A stretch of DNA of 64,000 nt from the NCBI GenBank assembly GCA_947494925.1, contig CANLWS010000016.1:62001-126000 (forward strand), in the 5' to 3' direction. The notes under the pieces were generated by a model. The model was not told where the DNA came from, searched no databases, and was given only the letters and a program-made list of their open reading frames with translations. Positions 1-9,860 of this stretch are shown here, piece by piece. The translations under genes and the position numbers were made by a program. Origin of the DNA: an uncultured Alteromonadaceae bacterium. GTDB lineage: Bacteria > Pseudomonadota > Gammaproteobacteria > Enterobacterales > Alteromonadaceae. Within the stretch, counting starts at the first letter, position 1, and the number at the start of each line of letters is the position of its first letter.

Positions 1-901
1 TGATCCCCTGATTGACAAAGGTCTGCATGGCGTTGTTTTCTGCCGTGGATGCTGAACCGCCGCCCAAACTCATGTTAACCACGTTAGCACCAGCATTCTG
101 ACATTGGTCAATGGCATCGACCAAGTCTGAAGCGAATGTCCAGCTTCCGCTATCATTAAAGATTTTCACAACATGAATATCAACACCAGGGTAAACACCT
201 ACCACACCTTCGTTGTTGGATAGTGCTGAAATGGTGCCGGCCACATGAGTTCCATGACCATTGCCATCATTATACCAATTACCAACCTGTGAGTTATTAG
301 CCTCTCCCGTCACACCACTGTTTTGATCTCCCAAATCAGGATGTCCAAGGTTGAAGCCTGTGTCGATTACGCACACTTTCCTGGCAGATAAATTGTTCTG
401 TGCCAACTGGTCACCTTGCACCATGGGAATACCATAAGGTGTTGTTTGTGCCATGAGGTAACGCCTTGGATCGCTGGCGATGCTAGCGACTTGAGGGTTT
501 TTGCGTAATTTCGCAAGGGTGGGTTTGTCAATGTAAGCAGCAACCATACGATGCTTGGCCAACACCTTCCTTTCGGTGAGTCCATAGGCCTTGAGCAGAG
601 CTTTGGCATTGTTAACCTGTAGTTTACCGTTTTCTACTACTTTGACATTGGCGCCAGCAGGCATGTCAGATGTTGACATAACCTCTGCACTGACTTCCGC
701 ATCCTTAAATGTCACGATAAATCGTTCCAAATTTCGGCGTAATAGTAATTGATTCAAAAAATCGTTTGGCGAACTCTTAGAGTTTTCTGTCGTAGTAACT
801 TCAACTGGACCTGTATTCGCTGCCGCGATGCTAACTGACAGAACACTGAGGGTTGCTGCACCAATTCCTGAGATCAACTTTTTGCATGTAGATTTTTTCA
901 T
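1..901 (-). CDS. S8 (subtilisin-like) serine protease, 5' part
   Basis: Secreted serine endopeptidase whose 3' part lies beyond the left edge. About 300 residues are visible, beginning with an ATG at 901 preceded by an AGGAAA-type ribosome site. The N-terminus (MKKSTCKKLISGIGAATLSV, ending in an AAA-N region near residue 29) is a typical Sec signal peptide. An inhibitor_I9-like propeptide follows (about residues 50-140). The peptidase domain then starts, with the catalytic Asp in VIDTGFNLGHPDLG (D180) and the catalytic His in NGHGTHVAGT (H216). A motif NMSLGGGSAS near the window edge matches the oxyanion-side strand of S8 enzymes. The catalytic Ser is expected outside the window. The gene reads away from the photolyase block and seems unrelated to it. 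The family assignment is firm; the substrate is unknown. Confidence 0.93.
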   Translation of the reverse strand, partial: MKKSTCKKLISGIGAATLSVLSVSIAAANTGPVEVTTTENSKSSPNDFLNQLLLRRNLERFIVTFKDAEVSAEVMSTSDMPAGANVKVVENGKLQVNNAKALLKAYGLTERKVLAKHRMVAAYIDKPTLAKLRKNPQVASIASDPRRYLMAQTTPYGIPMVQGDQLAQNNLSARKVCVIDTGFNLGHPDLGDQNSGVTGEANNSQVGNWYNDGNGHGTHVAGTISALSNNEGVVGVYPGVDIHVVKIFNDSGSWTFASDLVDAIDQCQNAGANVVNMSLGGGSASTAENNAMQTFVNQGI

Positions 902-1310
902 TGGGGGTTTCCTGTATTATTTTAGTTTTTTAGCACGGTAATATAAATACCCGGGCTGGAATTTAGCGTGGCAGAAAAACCCGAAAAATGACAAATTGAT
1001 GAAGGTAATTATATTTACCTGTGAATTGGGGCGATATGGATTACGGTTTGATCCCAGAGTTTTAGAATGCTACAGCCAATTTTTTATTTTTACTGAAGAA
1101 ATATTTTTGAGTGGATACAGCAATAAAAATCACTTTATGTACACAATACTTTACGGGTAATTAATTTGCCAGGTAAATTAATTTCATGGTTTGCGGCGGG
1201 TGAAAAGTACTAAAGTTAGTGTCATCCCTATAAACATAACCGCCCGATAATAAATTTAGTTCATATTTATCAAGTTGATAGGTACAGCTTTGTCACAGAG
1301 AATCAGAAGG
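902..1310. other. Intergenic region with two inverted repeats
   Basis: AT-rich 409-bp stretch without a convincing gene, upstream of the S8 protease and downstream of the small minus-strand gene. It holds two inverted repeats. At 1003-1020, AGGTAA and TTACCT flank a 6-nt loop. At 1160-1182, ATTAATTT and AAATTAAT flank GCCAGGT. Either could be an operator or weak terminator. I see no sigma70 promoter with both hexamers good, so the protease promoter is not assigned. Confidence 0.4.
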
Positions 1311-1718
1311 TTAACCGGTTAAGGACTGCGTTGAACGTTTATACCGGGATGGAATACAGACGATGTTGCTGGCCTTTTTTAACGACTCAACCTGTTTGAT
1401 GACTCGATTTAACGCATCATACTGTTTGGCAATTGTATCCCCATGCAATTGATATTGTTGTTCAATAAAATGGTTTAAATTTTTCGCAATAGACCAATTT
1501 TTATGGCGAAAAGCATCGCGCACAAGCCTGTTTTTAATGTAACTTATCCACTCATCCCGGTAACTGTCATCGAGTCTTTCCGGAAATAAGTATAGATCTT
1601 CCACATCTGAGTTCAGGTGAGAGATAGGTTCATCCAATATTATTCTTAACATCAAAAGAAAGGACATTGATGCGGAGTTCAAGGCAAAAGTTTGCTCAAT
1701 TATTTCAGTTTTTGTCAT
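1311..1718 (-). CDS. Hypothetical protein, 135 aa
   Basis: I do not recognise this protein. It starts MTKTEIIEQTFALNSASMSF and is predicted soluble and mostly helical, with no signal peptide or membrane segment. The middle is rich in aromatic and charged residues (around residues 45-75), and the C-terminus is basic. No metal-binding cysteines or known catalytic motif are visible. It is divergent from the PhrB photolyase gene, with 171 bp between the starts, so a shared regulatory region is possible. The ribosome site before the ATG is poor, which lowers certainty that this is the true start or even an expressed gene. It could be a lineage-specific small protein. Confidence 0.5.
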   Translation of the reverse strand: MTKTEIIEQTFALNSASMSFLLMLRIILDEPISHLNSDVEDLYLFPERLDDSYRDEWISYIKNRLVRDAFRHKNWSIAKNLNHFIEQQYQLHGDTIAKQYDALNRVIKQVESLKKASNIVCIPSRYKRSTQSLTG

Positions 1719-1889
1719 TATGTTTAACTTATTATTCGTCGTTTACTATGACTACGATGAACAGCAGAATCGAGTTCATAAATCTTTAATCCAAGGATGT
1801 CCTAAAAGCTTGCTGATCCAAAACACTAAGCGAGACGTTATCCATCCATGTGCGCAAATACATTTCTGTGGAGTGGTGACAGTTAAACT

Positions 1890-3428
1890 ATGCCTAAACT
1901 AATTCTGATCCTCGGTGACCAACTCAATTTGGCAATATCAAGTTTGCAACAGATTGATCGTGACGTGGACACCATATTGCTTGCTGAAGTGTGGGACGAA
2001 GCTACCTATGTTAAGCACCATAAAAAGAAAATAGCTTTGATATTTACTGCAATGCGGCACTTTGCAGCTGAGCTATCGCAAGAAGGCTTTAGCGTAAGAT
2101 ACGTAAAGCTCGATGACGCAAACAATACTCAAACAATTAAAAACGAGGTTGGCAGGGCTTGTGTTGATCTTGCAAGTACCGAGGTAGTAGCCACAGAAGC
2201 AGCAGAATTCAGGTTATTAGACGATATGCGTCACTGGCAACAAGATTTAGGAATACCTGTATCAATTCTTCAAGATAGTCGGTTCCTCGCTACTCAGACA
2301 GAATTTTCTGAGTGGGCCGAAGGTAAAAAGCAATTGAGGATGGAATTTTTCTATCGAGAAATGCGTCGAAAATATCATATCTTAATGGAAGGTGATCAAC
2401 CCATTGGTGGCAAGTGGAATTACGACAAGCAAAATCGCCAATCATTGCCAGCGAAGCAAGTAGTCCCAGCTCCCAGCGGATTCGAACCCGACCGACTCAC
2501 ATTGTCTGTTTTGGATTTAGTAGAGCAGTTCTTCTCATCGCACTTTGGTGATCTAACGCCATTTCGATTTGCTGTCAATCGAGAACAAGCGTTACAGGTT
2601 TTGAATACCTTTATCACCCAGCGTCTACCTCTTTTTGGCGACTATCAGGATGCAATGGCACAAGACGAGCCTTGGTTGTTTCATTCGCATATCAGTTTTT
2701 ACCTTAACTGTGGGCTTTTGTTGCCACTAGAAACAATTAAAGCTGCCGAAGCGGCATACTGTGCCGGACAGGCACCTTTAAATGCTGTTGAAGGCTTTAT
2801 TCGACAGATTCTGGGATGGCGTGAATATGTCCGCGGTTTGTACTGGTTGAAAATGCCTGAATACAAACAAGACAATCACCTGCTGGCTCATAGGTCACTT
2901 CCGGAGTTTTTCTGGACTGGTAAAACCAAAATGAACTGCTTGTCACAGTGTATTAGCGAAACAAAGGAAAATGCTTATGCACATCACATTCAGAGGCTCA
3001 TGGTGCTTGGTAATTTTGCTTTGCTGGCAGGGTTGAGCCCAGATGAAGTCAATGAATGGTATCTGATTGTTTATGCAGATGCATATGAGTGGGTTGAATT
3101 GCCAAATGTAAGCGGAATGATTCTTTTTGCTGATGGTGGTGTGCTGGCTAGCAAACCTTATGCGGCAAGTGGTGCATACATTCACAAAATGTCAGATTAT
3201 TGTCAGCATTGTCACTACAATGTTAAAGAAAAAAATGGTTCACAGGCCTGTCCATTTAACTATCTTTATTGGGATTTCCTGCATCGTAATATAGAAAAGT
3301 TAGGTAACAACCCAAGACTTGGAATGCCTTATCGCACCCTTGCCAACATGACAGATGAAAAACATAATGCAGTAAAACGGGATGCTGAAATATTCTTTCG
3401 GGCAATAGAAACAAATGAAGAAGTCTGA
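1890..3428 (+). CDS. phrB: Iron-sulfur bacterial (6-4) photolyase, PhrB type
   Basis: Light-driven repair enzyme of the FeS-BCP branch of the photolyase/cryptochrome family (older name: deoxyribodipyrimidine photolyase-related protein), which repairs pyrimidine(6-4)pyrimidone photoproducts using FAD, a lumazine antenna and a [4Fe-4S] cluster. The 512-residue protein opens with LILILGDQLN, typical of this branch. The four cluster cysteines fall at C350 (in KMNCLSQC), C438 and C441 (YCQHC) and C454 (ACPFNYLYW); as I recall, these are the same residue numbers as in Agrobacterium PhrB. The FAD-domain stretch HHIQRLMVLGNFALLAGL is intact. It is cytoplasmic. Its start lies 171 bp from a divergent small gene, and it is convergent with the cryptochrome operon, so it is probably transcribed alone. 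The ribosome site is weak (a GGAG about 14 nt upstream). Confidence 0.93.
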   Translation: MPKLILILGDQLNLAISSLQQIDRDVDTILLAEVWDEATYVKHHKKKIALIFTAMRHFAAELSQEGFSVRYVKLDDANNTQTIKNEVGRACVDLASTEVVATEAAEFRLLDDMRHWQQDLGIPVSILQDSRFLATQTEFSEWAEGKKQLRMEFFYREMRRKYHILMEGDQPIGGKWNYDKQNRQSLPAKQVVPAPSGFEPDRLTLSVLDLVEQFFSSHFGDLTPFRFAVNREQALQVLNTFITQRLPLFGDYQDAMAQDEPWLFHSHISFYLNCGLLLPLETIKAAEAAYCAGQAPLNAVEGFIRQILGWREYVRGLYWLKMPEYKQDNHLLAHRSLPEFFWTGKTKMNCLSQCISETKENAYAHHIQRLMVLGNFALLAGLSPDEVNEWYLIVYADAYEWVELPNVSGMILFADGGVLASKPYAASGAYIHKMSDYCQHCHYNVKEKNGSQACPFNYLYWDFLHRNIEKLGNNPRLGMPYRTLANMTDEKHNAVKRDAEIFFRAIETNEEV

Positions 3429-3651
3429 GCGCCGTCTAAAGTTTATATTCCTTCCAGGCGATTTATAAATGGGCTTACTCTGTGTTGCTCAAACTCAAAG
3501 GAGCCCAACTATTCTTTCGTCCAAGCGCCTTCAATGCGTGCGCGATATTAAGCCCATTTACATTCTTACTGAGTGGGTACTTATTACTGCGGATTGATAT
3601 AAATGTTAGGTGCTGCTCTAAACGTTGCGCAGGAAATAAAGCTGTCACTGG

Positions 3652-5157
3652 TCAAATCTGCTGCGGCCGATTAGGCAAGGTATGGCGCTGCAGGATCCGC
3701 TTACCCTCTTTTTGAACATCATCTCGTTTTTGATAGGCCCAAAGTTTTTCTCTCGCTTGTTTAATACTTTCCTGCAGGCTGATAATTGGTTTTGGATAAT
3801 CTCTGCCCAGCTTGACCTTGTATAGCAGTTCCTCCATGTCTGAGAGCAGCCAAGGCTGGTGTATGAGTTCATTGGGGAGAGTTGATAACTCAGGTACAAA
3901 CCTGCGTATAAATTCGCCTTGTGGATCACGCTCTTGAGACTGTTTAACTGGATTGTAAAGACGAATTTGATTGATCCCGGTCACCCCCGCTTGCATTTGA
4001 AACTGGGGGTAGTGGATGCCGGGCTCAAAATCCAGAAATACACTTGCCAAATGCACAACGCCATCGCGCCAATCAAGTTCCAGGTGGTGACACAAAAAAC
4101 TAACGAGCATAGATCGCATTCTAAAATTGATATAGCCGGTCTGGATCAGACATCGCATACACGCATCGATTAAAGGAAAGCCGGTTTGTCCTGTTTTCCA
4201 AGCGTCTAGTCGCCTTGTTCTCTCTTCCCCTCGTAAATAGGGGTAGTCAACATAAGCCTGATTAACAGGTCTGAATTGCATGTCCGATTCACTTTCAAAT
4301 TTCTGTACAAAGTGGCAGTGCCAATGCAATCTTGAGGAGAAAGCCGATAATGTCCGTCGCCATCCTTCTTTACGCCAGTGTTGTAGCGTAAATTGATACA
4401 CCTGACGCACGCTGATATTACCCCAGGCAAGGTATGGAGAAAGTCTGGAACACGCTTGCCGGCTCAAAGTAGGGCTTGATATTGAACTAGCATAATTTTT
4501 ACCTCTCTCTTCAAAAAAATGATGCAAGGTATACCATGCGCGTTTTTCACCGCCCAATTGAAATGCTGAGTCTGTTTTGAGCCATGATGATGGGAATTCT
4601 GGTGATTTGTTAAGCTTTGCGCAGATGTCACTGCTAGCCCACTGGACTTTTGACAAATCAGTGTCGGCGCAATTTGAGCGCATTCTGTTTCTCCAGATAG
4701 CTTCCCATGCGAGACGGTTTTTTAAACCGCGGATCACCGCACCATAGGGAGTCTGATGCCACTGGACCTTTTTATCTGCAAAAAATTTTTCAACCTGCTT
4801 ATCACGTTCGAAAGTTATGGCCAGGCCAATTTCCTGATAACTGTGTACGCAATTTATATTGAAGTGGGTGAGAAGACACTTAAAGGCAGCAACGACATCA
4901 CTGCGTATTATCAATATTTGAGAATGAAATTCATGTAATTGTTGATTCAGATCCTGCAGAGATTGAGTGATAAAACGCCAGTGCCGTAGGGAGTAGTGAG
5001 GGTCATCTAACAGTTGAGGCTCAATAATATAGACTAACAAAACGGGATGTCCTGATAGGGACGCGTTAAAAATAGGGGTATGATCCCGTAATCTCAGGTC
5101 TCGTTTCAGCCAGACCAGTTCGACGGTTGGACGTTCACAGTGGCCAGTCTGCGGCAT
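3652..5157 (-). CDS. Divergent photolyase/cryptochrome family flavoprotein
   Basis: A 501-residue FAD-binding photolyase-family protein. The N-terminal photolyase alpha/beta domain begins [18 protein letters not shown]. The helical FAD domain includes [16 protein letters not shown] and [20 protein letters not shown]. The usual late FAD-pocket element (NGNWQW in canonical enzymes) is replaced by [17 protein letters not shown] followed by [14 protein letters not shown]. This variant occurs in a separate subfamily often annotated only as FAD-binding protein or cryptochrome. It is the last gene of the rudS-cryDASH operon. Its ATG lies 23 nt inside the 3' end of the cry-DASH gene, suggesting translational coupling. 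It may be a CPD photolyase or a light sensor; sequence alone does not decide. Confidence 0.85.
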   Translation of the reverse strand: MPQTGHCERPTVELVWLKRDLRLRDHTPIFNASLSGHPVLLVYIIEPQLLDDPHYSLRHWRFITQSLQDLNQQLHEFHSQILIIRSDVVAAFKCLLTHFNINCVHSYQEIGLAITFERDKQVEKFFADKKVQWHQTPYGAVIRGLKNRLAWEAIWRNRMRSNCADTDLSKVQWASSDICAKLNKSPEFPSSWLKTDSAFQLGGEKRAWYTLHHFFEERGKNYASSISSPTLSRQACSRLSPYLAWGNISVRQVYQFTLQHWRKEGWRRTLSAFSSRLHWHCHFVQKFESESDMQFRPVNQAYVDYPYLRGEERTRRLDAWKTGQTGFPLIDACMRCLIQTGYINFRMRSMLVSFLCHHLELDWRDGVVHLASVFLDFEPGIHYPQFQMQAGVTGINQIRLYNPVKQSQERDPQGEFIRRFVPELSTLPNELIHQPWLLSDMEELLYKVKLGRDYPKPIISLQESIKQAREKLWAYQKRDDVQKEGKRILQRHTLPNRPQQI

Positions 5158-6463
5158 CTACGTCATCCAATGGCAGGGTGTTTTTGCTAGCTTTCCAATG
5201 ATTTACAAATTGCCCATCCGGGTCATATTGACGTGATTGCTTCTCCAGATCGAACTTCCGATGCCCACGAGGATCTGCTCCAACACCCGCTAGGTATTGC
5301 CAGTTTCCCCAATTTGATGCGACATCAAAATCTATTAGTTGTTGTTCGAAATAAGCTGCACCATATCGCCAGTCCAGACCCAGCTCATGAACGAGGCAGC
5401 TAGCTACTAGTTGCCGTCCACGGTTTGACATAAAGCCGGTCTTATTGAGTTGTTTCATGCAAGCATTAACGATTGGGAAGGGCGTCTCTCCTTGTTTCCA
5501 TCGCATGAACCGCTGAGCCATGAATGTTGTCAACGGACGGTTGTTTTTTACTCCTTCAAAGCGAAAGAGGGCTGACTGGTGAACAAACAGATACCACTGA
5601 AAGTATTCGCGCCACAGTAATTCGAAATACAACCAGTAAGTAGATTCGTTCTCCCCAAAAGCCCGTTCATACTCCTTAATTTGGTGGTAAACCTGCCTGG
5701 CTGATATACTTCCATTTGCCAGCCAGGCCGACAATTTGCTTGAGTACTCCCAACCTTGCAGGCTATTCCTGGTTTGTTTATAAGTATTTATTTTGTGGCT
5801 ATCCCACAAGTAGAAGTTTAACTGCTTTTCACCAGGTTCAATACCTCCCTCAAATGGATTACCCTTTGTTCTGCTGGCTTCCAGGTTGAGCAGTGCATAT
5901 TGTGTTGATATATTGCTTGGAGAAGGCAGTTCTTCCAACGCCTTTAATGCAATAGTAACGTTAAAATCTTCTACTTTTTTTCTAAAAGGCGTAAAGCTGC
6001 AGGGAAGTTCCCTCAGTTCAAACGGCAGTTGTTCTTTTTCGAACAAACAATGATTATTTGATTGATTGAACTGGATTTCGGGGAAACTACCCCTTAATCG
6101 TTGCCACTGTTGTCGTTCGTAAACCCCTGGGTGCAAACCAGATGAAATGTGGGTGATACTCGATCTGGTGAGGATATCTTTGACAACATCGAATTGCTCA
6201 CCTTTGAACACGAGAAGTCGCTGTCCGACTGCATTTAGTTGAGACTGAAGCGCCAGCAAGCTTTGTTGCAGGAATTGCCAGCGGTGCGTCCCCATATGAG
6301 TTGATTGGTAATGTGACGCCTTAAACCAACGAGGATCGACAACAAAGATACACAGCAAATTATCAACTTGCTGACAAAGTTGCATCAAAGATTCGTTATC
6401 ATGCAGGCGTAAATCGTGCCTGAACCAATAAATCCCCACATTCAACTGAGAGCGAGATTGCAT
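5135..6463 (-). CDS. Cryptochrome DASH
   Basis: Flavoprotein of the Cry-DASH family, whose members repair CPDs in single-stranded DNA and may also signal blue light. The 442-residue protein has the N-terminal Rossmann domain ([19 protein letters not shown]) and the C-terminal FAD domain. The canonical [20 protein letters not shown] segment is diagnostic of DASH proteins and continues into the [10 protein letters not shown] stretch. It is the middle gene of a three-gene minus-strand operon, 11 bp after rudS and overlapping the next photolyase-like gene by 23 bp. Length and motifs are normal for the family. It is distinct from the two other photolyase-type proteins in this block. Confidence 0.94.
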   Translation of the reverse strand: MQSRSQLNVGIYWFRHDLRLHDNESLMQLCQQVDNLLCIFVVDPRWFKASHYQSTHMGTHRWQFLQQSLLALQSQLNAVGQRLLVFKGEQFDVVKDILTRSSITHISSGLHPGVYERQQWQRLRGSFPEIQFNQSNNHCLFEKEQLPFELRELPCSFTPFRKKVEDFNVTIALKALEELPSPSNISTQYALLNLEASRTKGNPFEGGIEPGEKQLNFYLWDSHKINTYKQTRNSLQGWEYSSKLSAWLANGSISARQVYHQIKEYERAFGENESTYWLYFELLWREYFQWYLFVHQSALFRFEGVKNNRPLTTFMAQRFMRWKQGETPFPIVNACMKQLNKTGFMSNRGRQLVASCLVHELGLDWRYGAAYFEQQLIDFDVASNWGNWQYLAGVGADPRGHRKFDLEKQSRQYDPDGQFVNHWKASKNTLPLDDVDAADWPL

Positions 6464-6474
6464 TTAGTTTACGT

Positions 6475-7491
6475 CTACAAAAATTCTCTAGTCGCAAGTT
6501 TCGAAGGGTAGGGGAAAATATAAAACTGTTTGCTCAGATACTCATTCGGAAACCTCGCCAGATAAAGACGCAAAAGGTGTAGTGGAACACCAAGTGGTGT
6601 GATCCCCTCAAAATAATCGTCTATGCTCTGACGAAAATTTTGTTTTTCAACTGACGATAAGTCTTTTTTGAAATATCCCATCAAATGCAATAGAACATTT
6701 CGGTGTGCCTTACGTTTGACAATCTTTTTCAGGGCACTCATTGCTTGACCGATGTATTCCTGCGCAAATTGTTCTATATCCACTGACTTGTCTTGGGACG
6801 CATCCGCTAGCTTCCTTCCGAGTTCTTTATAGGTCGGAACACTTGATGCCATCAGGTTGTATTTAATCCGGGCATGAAATTGAAATAGTTTATGATAGCT
6901 TAAACCTGAGCGGTGCATTTCCTGCCACTGATTGTAAGCAAATACCCGAAGGATAAAATTATCGCGAATGTGACCATCATTCAATCTACCATCTTCTTCT
7001 ACCGGCAAGTTTGGGTAGGTTTCCATAAGCACTTTTGTGAACATACCAACCCCATTTTTGTGAGCTGAATGCCACTTTTTGTCACCTTCGTCTTTAAATA
7101 CTTTTATCCGCTCCATGCCGCATGATGGAGAGCCTTTAGCAACCACATAACCACTTAAGTGCTCCAGACCTTGCATACGTTTGTGAGAGAAAGCGATGAT
7201 TTGGTCGGTGTAATCATGTTGATGACTATTGGAATCAAGCAGTCTTTCCTGTTCATTTTTGATGGCGATGTGGATTGCCGGTCTAGGGCTAGGCATACCA
7301 ATAGCCATCTCAGGACAGGTGGGAACCCACTTGAAATAATTGTCCAGTTGCTCAGTGCAGATTTTACTGCGCATGTGACCGCCATCGTAGCGTACCTTTT
7401 CACCCATAAGGCAGGAGCTTATCCCCACAGGAATGTTCGACGGGAATGCATCTTGGCTGGATTTATTTAATGGTGTTTTTGATTTAAGCAT
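6475..7491 (-). CDS. rudS: DUF523-DUF1722 protein, RudS-like tRNA 4-thiouridine desulfidase
   Basis: A 338-residue two-domain protein. The N-terminal DUF523 domain (about residues 18-165) has the three conserved cysteines of TudS-type desulfidases: C27 in GISSCLMGEKVRYDGGH, C59 in CPEMAIGMPSPRP, and C124 in GSPSCGMER. In that family they hold a [4Fe-4S] cluster that removes sulfur from thiouracil-type bases. The C-terminal DUF1722 (YbgA) domain covers about residues 200-320. The fused form is known as RudS and is reported to remove sulfur from 4-thiouridine in tRNA. That nucleoside is also a near-UV target, which fits the neighbourhood: the next two genes of the operon are photolyase-family proteins, and E. 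coli pairs ybgA with phr. The tRNA role here is inferred from family knowledge. Confidence 0.85.
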   Translation of the reverse strand: MLKSKTPLNKSSQDAFPSNIPVGISSCLMGEKVRYDGGHMRSKICTEQLDNYFKWVPTCPEMAIGMPSPRPAIHIAIKNEQERLLDSNSHQHDYTDQIIAFSHKRMQGLEHLSGYVVAKGSPSCGMERIKVFKDEGDKKWHSAHKNGVGMFTKVLMETYPNLPVEEDGRLNDGHIRDNFILRVFAYNQWQEMHRSGLSYHKLFQFHARIKYNLMASSVPTYKELGRKLADASQDKSVDIEQFAQEYIGQAMSALKKIVKRKAHRNVLLHLMGYFKKDLSSVEKQNFRQSIDDYFEGITPLGVPLHLLRLYLARFPNEYLSKQFYIFPYPSKLATREFL

Positions 7492-7628
7492 ACGTAACCT
7501 TGAAGCCGCGCCGTATTTATGGCTATTAAAACATTATTATTGTTACGGGTAGAGGTGAATTTAGATCACTAATTTGTTCCGACTTAACACACTTTTTGAG
7601 GACTCGACATACTACACTCGATATCTTT

Positions 7629-9491
7629 TCAGGCTTTTCTCTTGGGTTTGTAACGTTCTGAATCAAGGTAACGCAAGCCGTAACCATAGGGAAAAAGCGG
7701 TTCGTAAGGCTGGTCTCCGATATTGACAGTAGGATGAGTATGTTTTGGCCAGGAAAAAGATAAGGAGCCTGCAAAATCATAATCACCGAATAATACTTCT
7801 GCTACACCTTTTCCTTCAGAACCCGGCAGCCACGCTGCAACAAATGCATCAGAAAGTGCCAATTCGGGATTAATGACTAGGGGTCTGCCTGAGATTAAAA
7901 TGGTGACTACTGGTATTCCTTTGTTACTGATATTTTGAATGGTTTCGATATCTTCAGGGTGAAGATGACAAAGCTCCAGACTGCTTCCGGCGGCTTCAAC
8001 TATATTCACTTGCCCCTGCACCAGAGACCCTGATTCATTGATAGACGCAACACCATCTCTCACGTCACCTTGCCCTTCGGCATAAGGTCGCTCTCCGATA
8101 ACAACAATAGCAACATCATGTATAGCAGGATCTGCTTCGGTGCCATGCTCGGTCTCGCTAAGTTGCGAATCGGGGCAGTATTGGTGTATTCCCTCCCATA
8201 TTGAAGAACCTCCTTCGATGGGATCGTTGCCGCTGACTCCTTGCCAGGACAAAGTAAACCCGCCACATTGACGACCAATATTGTTTGCATTTTTACCCGC
8301 CACAAAAACGCGAGCTTCTCGTTTAAGTGGGAGTAGGTTGGTATCATTTTTTAGCAGAACAAGTGATTTTCTGACAGCGTTTCTGGCTACATCACGATTT
8401 TCGGCACTGCCAAATGTTGACGATGAAGAATGACGTCTCTCTGCGGGACATTTCTTTTCAAACAATCCGCACGCAAATTTAACACTCAGTATCCGACTGA
8501 CTGCGTTGTCGATCCGTTCAACGCTGACAGTACCCATATCAACGTGACTTTGCAGATGTTCGATGAAGAGTTTCCAGTTATCAGGCACCATGAACATATC
8601 GATTCCGGCATTGACACCTTTTTCCACTGCCTGGTAAAAGTCATCTGCAAGATAGTCGATTCCTTGCATATCTGAAATCACAAATCCCTCAAATCCCATT
8701 CGTTGCTTCAGAACTTGCGTAATCAAGTAGTGATGGGCATGGCATTTATCCCCATTCCAACTGCTGAAAGACGCCATTACTGTCATTGCGCCAGCATTCA
8801 AGGCTGAATGATAGGGTTTAATATGCAAACGCTCCAGATCTTCTTCGCTCAGATTAGTATCACCCTGGTCAAGACCATACCGGGTTCCTCCATCTCCAAC
8901 CCAATGCTTAATGCAGGTCACTATTCCATCCGTTACCAGGTTTTTATGGTATTCGGTGACTATGACATCCGCGTAATCGGACACGAGTTCCGGATCCTCG
9001 GAAAAACTCTCGTAGCATCGCCCCCAATGGTAGTCGCGGGCGACACCTAAATTTGGGGCAAAAACCCAATCAACACCGGTGGCTAATATTTCTTTTTTGG
9101 ATACATCGACGACTTGTCTGAGTAAGTTTAAATCCCGGGTTGCACCCAATCCAATATTGTGTGGAAAGATGGTAGCGCCTCTGACGTTATTGTTCCCATG
9201 GATTGCATCCAGTCCATACAGTATAGGAATAGGCAGGTGCTCGTCAGTTTGTTCAATGGAAGCGCGCCAGAATTCTTCATTCATTCGGACCCAGTCCGCC
9301 GGTTGGTTATTTTCCGGACAAGATCCTGCTGCGCTGAGCACCGAACCAAGGTGGAAATGTTTGACTTCAGCTGGTGTGCAGGTCATGCGATCCGCCTGCG
9401 TCATTTGACCGATTTTTTGTTCCAGCGTCATTTGTGACAGCAGTTCCTGGACTTGCTCACTGTAGCGAGATGCGATGAATTTGTTAGGCAT
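7629..9491 (-). CDS. Glycoside hydrolase family 3 beta-glucosidase, cytoplasmic
   Basis: A 620-residue GH3 enzyme likely to release glucose from beta-glucan oligosaccharides. The N-terminal (beta/alpha)8 domain contains LYGLDAIHGNNNV, IKHWVGDG and the nucleophile motif GFVISDMQGIDYL, with D274 as probable nucleophile. The usual SDW is SDM here. The alpha/beta sandwich domain (about 370-600) has SLVLLKNDTNLLPL and carries the acid/base loop. It ends with FPYGYGLRYLD. There is no signal peptide, so it should act in the cytoplasm, unlike many exported GH3 enzymes. It is divergent from a GPH-type transporter-GH17 operon over 369 bp. Together they fit uptake and breakdown of beta-1,3-gluco-oligosaccharides. 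The exact linkage specificity is inferred from context. Confidence 0.92.
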   Translation of the reverse strand: MPNKFIASRYSEQVQELLSQMTLEQKIGQMTQADRMTCTPAEVKHFHLGSVLSAAGSCPENNQPADWVRMNEEFWRASIEQTDEHLPIPILYGLDAIHGNNNVRGATIFPHNIGLGATRDLNLLRQVVDVSKKEILATGVDWVFAPNLGVARDYHWGRCYESFSEDPELVSDYADVIVTEYHKNLVTDGIVTCIKHWVGDGGTRYGLDQGDTNLSEEDLERLHIKPYHSALNAGAMTVMASFSSWNGDKCHAHHYLITQVLKQRMGFEGFVISDMQGIDYLADDFYQAVEKGVNAGIDMFMVPDNWKLFIEHLQSHVDMGTVSVERIDNAVSRILSVKFACGLFEKKCPAERRHSSSSTFGSAENRDVARNAVRKSLVLLKNDTNLLPLKREARVFVAGKNANNIGRQCGGFTLSWQGVSGNDPIEGGSSIWEGIHQYCPDSQLSETEHGTEADPAIHDVAIVVIGERPYAEGQGDVRDGVASINESGSLVQGQVNIVEAAGSSLELCHLHPEDIETIQNISNKGIPVVTILISGRPLVINPELALSDAFVAAWLPGSEGKGVAEVLFGDYDFAGSLSFSWPKHTHPTVNIGDQPYEPLFPYGYGLRYLDSERYKPKRKA

Positions 9492-9860
9492 GGAACCGAA
9501 ACCTTGCTGAGGGTGGTGCGTGTAGCGACAAGTTATGCTCCTAGAATTCTTATTGTTTTTAGCTTCACAAAGTACATATTGACACGTGTCGCTAGTCTAC
9601 ACGATAGGCAGTGTCTCAATTTACTCAATTCAAACAAGCCAAAATGGACTTCCCGTGCGGTAGCAGGGATTGTGATTCAGACAAGCGGATACTCTAAAAA
9701 TTCAAGTTGTTAACGATTTGTTGTGGCCGCTTTGTCGTGCAAAGATTACCCTCCTGTCGTGTTTATCTTGTTCTGAGCGAATAAATATGTAACGTGTATG
9801 TTAAAAATAGAGTTGACGTTAATGCATTCGGCAACCTTAAAATAACAGGAAAGTGATGCA
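9492..9860. promoter_or_regulatory. Divergent regulatory region with 10-bp palindrome
   Basis: This 369-bp region separates the GH3 gene (minus) and the transporter-GH17 operon (plus). At 9581-9590 there is a perfect palindrome, GACACGTGTC, overlapping a TTGACA hexamer at 9579-9584. No good -10 element sits at the standard distance, so the promoter reading is weak. The palindrome is a plausible operator for a LacI- or other helix-turn-helix-type sugar regulator, but no regulator gene adjoins it. The transporter has an AGGAAAG ribosome site just upstream of its ATG. Confidence 0.35.

Noticed and set aside
1720-1902. A 60-codon plus-strand frame before the PhrB gene
   Set aside because: No ribosome site, no recognisable protein features, and it runs into the phrB start; better read as promoter region.
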